DNA from: CAIWHR01 sp963726775
GTDB taxonomy: Bacteria > Pseudomonadota > Gammaproteobacteria > Burkholderiales > Casimicrobiaceae
NCBI GenBank assembly: GCA_963726775.1
Contig: CAVSDL010000001.1
Location: 124,001 to 188,000 of the forward strand
Direction of reading: 5' to 3'
Length of the DNA stretch: 64,000 bases
Positions 56,043-64,000 of this stretch are shown one piece after another. Each line of letters begins with the position of its first letter. The first letter of the stretch is position 1. A program made the position numbers and the translations under genes. The notes under the pieces are model-generated. The model saw nothing but the letters and a program-made list of their open reading frames with translations, searched no databases and was not told the origin of the DNA.

Positions 56043-56927
56043 CTACGTCCCGTGAGCCCGTGCGTTCTGCAGCGCAGCGATGCGCTCTTCGATGGGGGGG
56101 TGCGTCGAGAAAAGCGCCATCACGCCTCCCTTGTCGGTGATGCCGAAGCCGTTCATCGCTTTCGGCAGTTCACCCGGCTCCAGGCCGCCGAGGCGGCGCA
56201 GCGCGTCGACCATCGGCGCGGGCGTGCCCAGATATTGCGCGCTGCCGGCGTCGGCGCGGAACTCGCGGCGGCGCGAGAACCAGGCGACGATCATCGACGC
56301 GAGAATCCCCAGCACGATCTGGGCAACGATGACCGTGATGAAGTAGCCGGGACCATTGCCGCGCTCGGTGCGGAACACCGTCTTGTCGACGATCGAGCCG
56401 ATGATGCGCGCGAAGAACACGACGAACGTGTTGACCACGCCCTGGATCAGCGTCAGCGTCACCATGTCGCCGTTTGCGACGTGGGCGATTTCGTGCCCCA
56501 GCACGGCTTCGACCTCCTGCTTGTTCATCGATTGCAGGAGACCGGTCGATACCGCGACCAGCGCCGAATTCCTGAATGCGCCGGTCGCGAAGGCATTCGG
56601 ATCGCCCTCGTAGATCGCGACTTCCGGCATGCCGATGCCTGCCTTGGCGGCGAGACGGCGCACCGTCTCCACCAGCCATGCCTCGGCTTCGTTGGTCGGT
56701 TGATCGATCACATGCGCGCCGGTCGACCATTTCGCCATCGGCTTCGACATCAGCAGTGAAATGATCGCGCCGGTGAAGCCGACGACCGCCGAAAAGGCCA
56801 GCAGCCCGCCGTAGGACACGCCGGTCTGCGAATACATCGCGCGATCCAGTCCGAGCAGGCGCAGGACTATCGAAAGGACGAGTACGATGGCGAGGTTGGT
56901 GACGACGAACAGCACGATGCGTTTCAT
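56043..56927 (-). CDS. htpX: Membrane zinc protease HtpX
   Basis: 294 residues, M48 family. It degrades misfolded membrane proteins. Two N-terminal membrane helices (5-27, 40-60), catalytic HEIAH (145-149), two more hydrophobic segments (about 160-180, 195-215), and the third zinc ligand in REFRADAGSA. The C-terminus STHPPIEERIAAL is typical. The ATG follows GGGGGA. Confidence 0.96.
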   Translation of the reverse strand: MKRIVLFVVTNLAIVLVLSIVLRLLGLDRAMYSQTGVSYGGLLAFSAVVGFTGAIISLLMSKPMAKWSTGAHVIDQPTNEAEAWLVETVRRLAAKAGIGMPEVAIYEGDPNAFATGAFRNSALVAVSTGLLQSMNKQEVEAVLGHEIAHVANGDMVTLTLIQGVVNTFVVFFARIIGSIVDKTVFRTERGNGPGYFITVIVAQIVLGILASMIVAWFSRRREFRADAGSAQYLGTPAPMVDALRRLGGLEPGELPKAMNGFGITDKGGVMALFSTHPPIEERIAALQNARAHGT

Positions 56928-57038
56928 GGCAAATCCCCCGGAATCACTGACGCGAGCATCATCTTAGCGCACCGTCGCTGACAACAGAACAGCGCGAGAC
57001 GTCCGGCACGCGGACGCAGCGAGTCATGCCGCAAAACA

Positions 57039-58904
<1,866 letters not shown>

Positions 58905-59059
58905 TGTCGTTTGTTCATGAACAATTGCGATCGGTGCCCCATTCTAACCCGCGGGCTTCCACCCGTCATAGCGCGCGCGCCCCGTGCGCCGCAGCAGCGC
59001 CCCCGCAACCCGCGCCAGATAAGGGTTTGCGGACCATCGTCGCATGCAGAATCGACGGG

Positions 59060-59082
59060 TTGTCCACAAATCCTGTGGATAA
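59060..59082. promoter_or_regulatory. Inverted pair of DnaA-box-like 9-mers
   Basis: TTGTCCACA (59060-59068, one mismatch to TTATCCACA) and TGTGGATAA (59074-59082, perfect on the other strand) face each other across 5 bp. They could bind DnaA or simply form a hairpin. Confidence 0.35.
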
Positions 59083-59271
59083 TAGTGTGCATATCTTGTA
59101 CATTCGGACGCTAAGTAGTGCCCAGGCCGGAAAAATCCTTGCGATGCCCAATTTCGCGCCTGTTTAAATCGTATATGAATCAATGTATTGTGAGCGCCCC
59201 GCGGGTGCCGCGAACGGCGCTCCGGCGCGCTCCGGCGCCTTCCGAAAGCGCGTTCCGAGCGGATAATCATT

Positions 59272-59295
59272 CACATTTTGTCCACGACAAATGTG
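59272..59295. repeat. Imperfect palindrome upstream of xseA
   Basis: CACATTTTGTC and GACAAATGTG form arms with a single-base bulge around CAC, 41 bp before the xseA ATG. It may be an operator for a dimeric regulator. Confidence 0.35.
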
Positions 59296-59335
59296 ATGAT
59301 GCGCATGCGTTCCCGTTGAGCGCCGCAGATCGGAC

Positions 59336-60685
59336 ATGACGCGACGATCGACTCCTGCCGCCGGGGACATTTCCGGCCCCGGCATCGGGCGCTCGCCGCG
59401 CGAAAGCGACGGGCACGTCGCCGCGACGAGCGGGAATTCCGCGGTCCTGCCGGTGTCGCTGCTGGTGAGCTCCGCACGACTCATACTGGAACGGCACCTC
59501 GGTCTCGTCTGGGTGTCAGGTGAAATTTCCAGCTTCACCCGCGCCGCGTCCGGACACTGCTATTTCAATCTCAAGGACGCGCAGGCACAGGTGCGCTGCG
59601 TATTCTTCCGTCACAAGGCGCAGTTCGTCGACTTCGCGCTGAAGGATGGACTCGCGGTGGAATTGCGTGCGACAGCTTCGATCTACGAGGCGCGCGGCGA
59701 GTTCCAGCTCAACGTCGAAACCATGCGGCTTGCCGGACTGGGCGCGCTGTACCAGCAATTCGCCAGATTGAAGGCACGGCTCGACGCCGCAGGCTGGTTC
59801 GCCGAGACGCGCAAGCGCCCGCTGCCCGCCTATCCGCGCTCCGTCGGCATCGTGACCTCGACGCGCGGCGCGGTATTGCACGATCTGCTGACCACGCTGC
59901 GGCGGCGCTGGCCGGCACTTTCCGTGGTCATCTATCCCACCGCGGTTCAGGGCGCGAGTGCGGCCGCCGAAATCGCGCAGGCGATCCGAACCGCGAACGC
60001 GCGCGCGGAAGTCGACGTGCTGATCGTCGCCCGCGGGGGCGGCTCGATCGAGGACTTGTGGGCGTTCAACGAGGAGGCCGTCGCGCAGGCGGTGTACGAA
60101 TCCGCGCTGCCGGTCGTTTCAGGCGTCGGGCACGAGACGGATTTCACCATCTGCGACTTCGTCGCCGACGTGCGAGCCCCGACGCCCACCGGCGCCGCGG
60201 CGCTGGTCGCTCCGGATCGCATGGCCGTGCGGGGCGTCATCGCTTCGCTTGCGGGGCGCTGGCAGCGCGCCGGGGAACGCGGGCAGGAGTCGCGGATGCA
60301 GCGCTTCGACGGCCTCGCCAGGCGGCTCGTCCACCCTTCCGCAAGACTCCGGCAACAGGCGCGCGATGCCGAAGCCGCGGCCGGCCGGCTCGTCCGTGCG
60401 CTGCGGCACCGCCTCGACGCATCGGCATCGATCCTCGGCGGGCACGCGCAGCAACTCCTTTGGCGCCTGCGGCAACCGCTGCCGCAGGCCGTGGCGCTCG
60501 CGGCACTGGCCCAGAATCTCGCGCATCTCAATCCGCAGGCCGTCCTCGAGCGCGGTTATGCGATCGTCACGACGACACAGGGCGCCATCGTCCAGGACGC
60601 GGCGCAGATCGAAATCGGCGACAACGTCGCGCTCGCTTTCGCACGGGGTAGCGCCGACGCGAAAATCCGCACCCGCACGCCCTGA
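59336..60685 (+). CDS. xseA: Exodeoxyribonuclease VII large subunit
   Basis: 449 residues. N-terminal OB fold (VWVSGEISSFTRAASGHCYFNLKD, VRCVFFRH), catalytic core (SVGIVTSTRGAVLHDLLTTLRRRWP, VARGGGSIEDLWAFNEE, GVGHETDFTICDFVADVRAPTPT; only parts needed for recognition) and a coiled-coil C-terminus. Long N-terminal extension of about 35 residues before VSLLVSSARLILE. The xseB subunit gene is not nearby. Confidence 0.95.
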   Translation: MTRRSTPAAGDISGPGIGRSPRESDGHVAATSGNSAVLPVSLLVSSARLILERHLGLVWVSGEISSFTRAASGHCYFNLKDAQAQVRCVFFRHKAQFVDFALKDGLAVELRATASIYEARGEFQLNVETMRLAGLGALYQQFARLKARLDAAGWFAETRKRPLPAYPRSVGIVTSTRGAVLHDLLTTLRRRWPALSVVIYPTAVQGASAAAEIAQAIRTANARAEVDVLIVARGGGSIEDLWAFNEEAVAQAVYESALPVVSGVGHETDFTICDFVADVRAPTPTGAAALVAPDRMAVRGVIASLAGRWQRAGERGQESRMQRFDGLARRLVHPSARLRQQARDAEAAAGRLVRALRHRLDASASILGGHAQQLLWRLRQPLPQAVALAALAQNLAHLNPQAVLERGYAIVTTTQGAIVQDAAQIEIGDNVALAFARGSADAKIRTRTP

Positions 60686-60760
60686 GCGAGTTTCGGCGCC
60701 GCTGGCGGGCCTCCGGACTTTCCCCGGTGCCGCCGCGGAGGCCGGGAACCTGTCGGGCTC

Positions 60761-61924
60761 CTAGGCTTCGTCGGGATCCGGATCGTCGACCGCCGCGCCG
60801 CGTCTCACCCTGGCCACGATTTTCGCGGGCGCCTGCGCGGCGATCTTCGGAGTCGTCGTGACCACATCGGCGTTCTGCGCGCGATGGCGCAGGGCGTGAT
60901 CCATCAGCACGATCGCCAGCATCGCCTCGGCAATCGGCGTCGCGCGAATGCCGACGCATGGATCGTGGCGGCCATGCGTATTGACGATCACCGCATTTCC
61001 GGACTTGTCGATCGAACGGCGATCGAGACGAATCGACGATGTCGGCTTCACGGCCAGCGTGACGACGACGTCCTGGCCGGTCGAGATCCCGCCGAGGATG
61101 CCGCCGGCGTTGTTCGAGACGAATCCCTGCGGCGTCATCTCGTCGGAATGCTCCGTGCCGCGCTGCGCGACGCTCGCGAATCCGGCGCCGATCTCCACAC
61201 CCTTGACCGCATTGATGCCCATCATCGCGTGCGCGAGATCCGCGTCGAGGCGCCCGTACACCGGTTCGCCCCAGCCCGCCGGCACACCGCTCGCGACAAC
61301 GACGATCTTCGCGCCGCAGGAATCGCCGGATTTGCGCAACGCGTCCATGAACGATTCGAGCTCGGGCACGATGGACGCGTTGGCGACGAAGAACGGATTC
61401 GCGGCGACGTGCGCCCAGTCCTCGAACGGAATGATGCTGGGACCGAGCTGCACGAGATGGCCGCGGATGGCAACGCCATAGCGCGCCGCCAGCCATTTTT
61501 TCGCGATGGCGCCCGCCGCGACGCGCACCGCGGTCTCCCGTGCCGATGAGCGGCCACCGCCGCGGTAGTCGCGTATCCCGTATTTCTGCCAGTACGCGTA
61601 ATCGGCGTGGCCCGGCCTGAACGTTTCGGCGATCGTGGAATAGTCCTTGCTGCGCTGATCCTCGTTGCGGATCAGGAGTGCGATCGGCGTACCCGTAGTC
61701 TTCCCGTCGAACACGCCTGACAGGATTTCCACGGAGTCCGATTCGTGCCGTTGAGTGACGTGCCGCGACGTGCCGGGCTTGCGCCGGTCGAGCTCGCTTT
61801 GTATGTCGGAAGCGGCCAGCGGCATTCCGGGCGGACAACCGTCGACGACACAACCGATGGCGGGACCGTGCGATTCGCCGAACGAAGTGACGCAATAGAG
61901 CGTGCCGTACGTATTGCCGGACAT
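60761..61924 (-). CDS. aroC: Chorismate synthase
   Basis: 387 residues. It converts EPSP to chorismate with reduced FMN, the last shikimate step. Family signatures: GESHGPAIGCVVDGCPPG near the start, YRGGGRSSARETAVRVAAGA, and RHDPCVGIRATPIAEAM near the end. An extra basic-acidic tail (VRRGAAVDDPDPDEA) follows. It converges on xseA across 75 bp. Confidence 0.97.
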   Translation of the reverse strand: MSGNTYGTLYCVTSFGESHGPAIGCVVDGCPPGMPLAASDIQSELDRRKPGTSRHVTQRHESDSVEILSGVFDGKTTGTPIALLIRNEDQRSKDYSTIAETFRPGHADYAYWQKYGIRDYRGGGRSSARETAVRVAAGAIAKKWLAARYGVAIRGHLVQLGPSIIPFEDWAHVAANPFFVANASIVPELESFMDALRKSGDSCGAKIVVVASGVPAGWGEPVYGRLDADLAHAMMGINAVKGVEIGAGFASVAQRGTEHSDEMTPQGFVSNNAGGILGGISTGQDVVVTLAVKPTSSIRLDRRSIDKSGNAVIVNTHGRHDPCVGIRATPIAEAMLAIVLMDHALRHRAQNADVVTTTPKIAAQAPAKIVARVRRGAAVDDPDPDEA

Positions 61925-62049
61925 GTCTGAGCTGTCGCGAGATCGATCACTTGCCGCGGAAGGGTCGCGCCGAGTTTAGCACGGCGGTCCCGTCGATCCG
62001 TGCGCAGGACCGGTCCGCAAATTCGGTTCGCGCGCGACGCGCGCAGTGG

Positions 62050-62199
62050 ATGGGAAACCATGGCGCGACGGTCGTCGAGATCAACCCGAACGCCACGCGT
62101 CTTGCCGATCGCATCGCTTTCGTGCTGCCCGGACCTTCGGGCATCGTGCTGCCGGCGCCGGTCGTCGCGGCCTGGGGATACGCGCCAGCGCCGCCATGA
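62050..62199 (+). pseudogene. Sirtuin (NAD-dependent deacylase) 3' remnant
   Basis: The plus-strand frame ending at 62199 reads GATVVEINPNATRLADRIAF then VLPGPSGIVLPAPV, the terminal part of Sir2-family deacylases, where the last beta-strand and NAD-contacting loop lie. The rest of the enzyme (GAG-S motif, catalytic His, zinc Cys) is absent. It lies between divergent aroC and the convergent DUF3999 gene. Assignment is by pattern only. Confidence 0.45.
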
Positions 62200-62204
62200 C
62201 GCGA

Positions 62205-63596
62205 TCAATCGGGCGGCGCTTTCGCCTGATCCGCTTCCGGCGACGGTGCCATGCCGATCTCCCTGGATAGCCGCCACGCCATCCAACCCAGCACCAGGGC
62301 GCCGAGCGCAAGACTCGCCCACAGCGCCCAGCGCTTGACATCGGGCGGGTCGCGCAGACGATCGGGGCCGCCAAGCTTCATCGGCGGACCCGTATGCGCG
62401 GCGGCGACGTCCGGCGCCAGCCCCTTCGCACGGTCGTATCCGGGAACCAGCGTTTCGATGGGCAGAGTGCCCGGCTTCGCGACGCGGCTGCCGTAAGCCA
62501 GCATGAACGGTGCCGGACCTCGCGCGACAAAAACGATTTCCTGCGGTTGCCAGCCGACGCGCAATCGCGGCGCCGTGCGCGCGGTCCCGCCCGCTCGCGG
62601 ATCGAAACGAAGGAGCCAATACCGGCGCTCGCCACCGACGACCGCGACGGGTCCGCTCGTGACATCGCCGCCCGGCTGCGACAGCCGGTAGAAAACCGTC
62701 GATGACACGGCCTGCCATGGCTCGGCCGGCGCCGCGCGGGCCAGGAGTTGCACCGGAAGGATCGAGTTCGGCTCGGCAAGCACGATGCCGATCCGATCCA
62801 CCGGGAATGCGCCGCCGAGATCGTATTCGAACTCGCCGTCGCGATCCGCCACGGGCAATGCGGCGGCCTCGCGCCATTCCCGCGCCGCTTCCACGTTCCG
62901 CTCGCCATACTCGCCGCTCACTCCGGTGAACTCGATGGCCGGCCGGCCGACCGTCCACGACACGCGCAGGTATTTCGCCGTCGTCGGAACGATATCGATG
63001 CGGTCGCGCGTGAGGCGGCGCCCTTCGCTTTCCAGATTCACCAGCGTCGCATCCGATGCGATGCTGCGCCATTCCGCAAGATCGTCGCTTGCGTCGAGGC
63101 GCAGCCGCATCGTCGGCGCGCCCGCCGATGGCGGCAGAGCGAACAGGAGTGCAGTCAGCGGCTCCGCCAGCGCCGAGGTGTCCAGCACATAGCCGCCGAG
63201 TTCCCGGCCGGTCGCCGGCTGCCGCTCTCCCGATTTGATGTCGATCGTCGTGCCGGCGGCGTTCCGGACGACCGTGAGAGCGAGTCCCGCGACGTCGCGC
63301 CGTTCGCGATCGGCGTAGAGCGGAAACATGGGCAGCGCGACGGCCGGCGGACGTTCGTGCACCGACGCCGGTCGAGGCACCCACGCAAACGGGACGAGCT
63401 CGCCGTCGGCGTTGAACACCCGCAGGTCGGCGAGATCGCGCTTCGCGACGCCTTCGTAGACGGCGGCGGGAATCGCCGCGCGCTGGAAGGCGCCGGGACC
63501 GCCCGGCGACAGCGGCATGCCGAAAGCGAAATCGGCCTGCTGCTCCGCATGCGCGGATGTGGCGGCAAGAAAGACGACGAAGAAATGACGAATCAC
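62205..63596 (-). CDS. DUF3999 family exported membrane-anchored protein
   Basis: 463 residues. A signal peptide (VIRHFFVVFLAATSAHA) is followed by a large periplasmic beta-rich region and one C-terminal membrane helix (WALWASLALGALVLGWMAW). This is the DUF3999 layout, of unknown function. The start GTG at 63596 has a strong AAGGAGG site and overlaps the upstream DUF2339 gene by 4 bp; the two families are typically paired. Confidence 0.85.
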   Translation of the reverse strand: MIRHFFVVFLAATSAHAEQQADFAFGMPLSPGGPGAFQRAAIPAAVYEGVAKRDLADLRVFNADGELVPFAWVPRPASVHERPPAVALPMFPLYADRERRDVAGLALTVVRNAAGTTIDIKSGERQPATGRELGGYVLDTSALAEPLTALLFALPPSAGAPTMRLRLDASDDLAEWRSIASDATLVNLESEGRRLTRDRIDIVPTTAKYLRVSWTVGRPAIEFTGVSGEYGERNVEAAREWREAAALPVADRDGEFEYDLGGAFPVDRIGIVLAEPNSILPVQLLARAAPAEPWQAVSSTVFYRLSQPGGDVTSGPVAVVGGERRYWLLRFDPRAGGTARTAPRLRVGWQPQEIVFVARGPAPFMLAYGSRVAKPGTLPIETLVPGYDRAKGLAPDVAAAHTGPPMKLGGPDRLRDPPDVKRWALWASLALGALVLGWMAWRLSREIGMAPSPEADQAKAPPD

Positions 63597-64000
63597 GGTG
63601 CGCCCTCCTTGCGCCTCGGCGGCAACGGCGCGAGATATCCGATCAGAAGCAACAGCAGGCCGACACCGATGAACGACACGATCCGCGTGATCGTCCCGAC
63701 TTGCGCCAGCTCGACCAGGAACAGCTTCGCGACGACCACTCCCAGCAGCGCGGCTCCTGCTGTCCAGGGTGCGCGCCATTGACGCCGGTTTGCGAACGCC
63801 ATCGTCCCCAGCGCGATCGACGACCACAGCAGCGACAGCGCCGTCTGCACGAGCATCGAACGCCACAGGGCGCCCACCGTGTAGGGCACGTCGTACCAGA
63901 AATGGATCGTCCGCAGCGCGATCGCGTTGACCCACAGGAACACGAGCGCCGACAGCAAGGCGGCGGCGCTGCCGCGTGGCAACGCGTCGAAAATGGCAGG
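63593..64000 (-). CDS. DUF2339 membrane protein, 3' part (runs off the right edge)
   Basis: The last 135 residues of a protein with several membrane helices (for example GAALLGVVVAKLFLVELAQV and ITRIVSFIGVGLLLLLIGYL) that end with a short basic tail PPRRKEGAP. DUF2339 proteins are long, many-helix membrane proteins of unknown function. The frame is open to the window boundary, so its start lies outside. It is translationally coupled (GTGA overlap) to the DUF3999 gene. Confidence 0.82.
   Translation of the reverse strand, partial: PAIFDALPRGSAAALLSALVFLWVNAIALRTIHFWYDVPYTVGALWRSMLVQTALSLLWSSIALGTMAFANRRQWRAPWTAGAALLGVVVAKLFLVELAQVGTITRIVSFIGVGLLLLLIGYLAPLPPRRKEGAP

Larger units (their letters stand above)
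58905..59335. other. 430-bp divergent regulatory region between glnS and xseA
   Basis: No gene. The stretch 59050-59190 and the part near 59265-59300 are much richer in A+T than the surroundings. It contains the paired DnaA-box-like sites and the palindrome listed separately and must hold both promoters, though I could not assign -35/-10 pairs with confidence. Confidence 0.5.

Noticed and set aside
59060..59082. Possible replication origin because of paired DnaA boxes
   Set aside because: Only two sites, no dnaA, dnaN or gidA nearby and no large A+T-rich unwinding region.

Overview
The window is about 65% GC, gene-dense, and reads as the chromosome of a betaproteobacterium, probably Burkholderiales-like. 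Support for this: the gene order lpxK / Trm112-like / kdsB / adk, a tmRNA whose tag ends in ALAA, an NDH-2, a glutaminyl-tRNA synthetase, and a PEP-CTERM protein. No rRNA, tRNA, CRISPR array or prophage was recognised. The genus cannot be read from the sequence.

Layout. (1) 0.4-3.0 kb: a decayed ABC-transporter ATPase tail, a DksA/TraR-type zinc protein and an aminoglycoside-phosphotransferase-like/P-loop kinase fusion. (2) 3.2-17.2 kb is rich in cyclic-di-GMP signalling. It holds a dCache-PAS-PAS-GGDEF-EAL protein, then (opposite strand) a membrane histidine kinase, a lone receiver and an HD-GYP response regulator in one overlapping operon behind a perfect FNR-type box. After a HupE-like membrane protein and an NHL-propeller protein comes a hemerythrin-GGDEF protein whose gene overlaps that of a GspE/PilB-type ATPase carrying four MshEN-type c-di-GMP-binding repeats. 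(3) 17.2-20.7 kb: a kelch remnant, a PEP-CTERM protein behind a sigma-54 promoter candidate, the tmRNA gene, a mannose-1-phosphate guanylyltransferase and a YdcH protein. (4) 21-35 kb: mfd, an MBL hydrolase, a membrane protein, YceI, MarC, a prolyl oligopeptidase, an RlmK-like methyltransferase, NDH-2, a GNAT enzyme and gamma-glutamyltransferase. (5) 35.6-45.2 kb, all minus strand: a proton-pumping pyrophosphatase, an HCCA-isomerase-like protein, PPi-dependent phosphofructokinase, adk, kdsB, a Trm112-like protein, lpxK, exbD, exbB and yihY. (6) 45.5-51.2 kb: msrA, an MFS transporter, pdxH, a periplasmic binding protein, an amidohydrolase, and a SWIB protein with a histone-H1-like tail. (7) 51.4-54.3 kb: a GtrA / GT2 / GT39 glycosylation operon. 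(8) 54.4-56 kb: wreckage of an IS481 and an IS630 element next to a truncated glutathione S-transferase gene. (9) 56-64 kb: htpX, glnS, xseA, aroC, a sirtuin remnant, and a DUF3999/DUF2339 pair that runs off the right edge.

The most attractive candidate system is the 13.4-17.2 kb pair. A c-di-GMP synthase with a complete hemerythrin iron site is translationally overlapped with an ATPase that carries a four-repeat c-di-GMP receptor array, which suggests a local oxygen-to-motor circuit. A second theme is pyrophosphate energetics (H+-PPase near PPi-phosphofructokinase). A third is a set of 3'-terminal gene relics (TOBE, kelch, EF-hand, sirtuin) left between intact genes.
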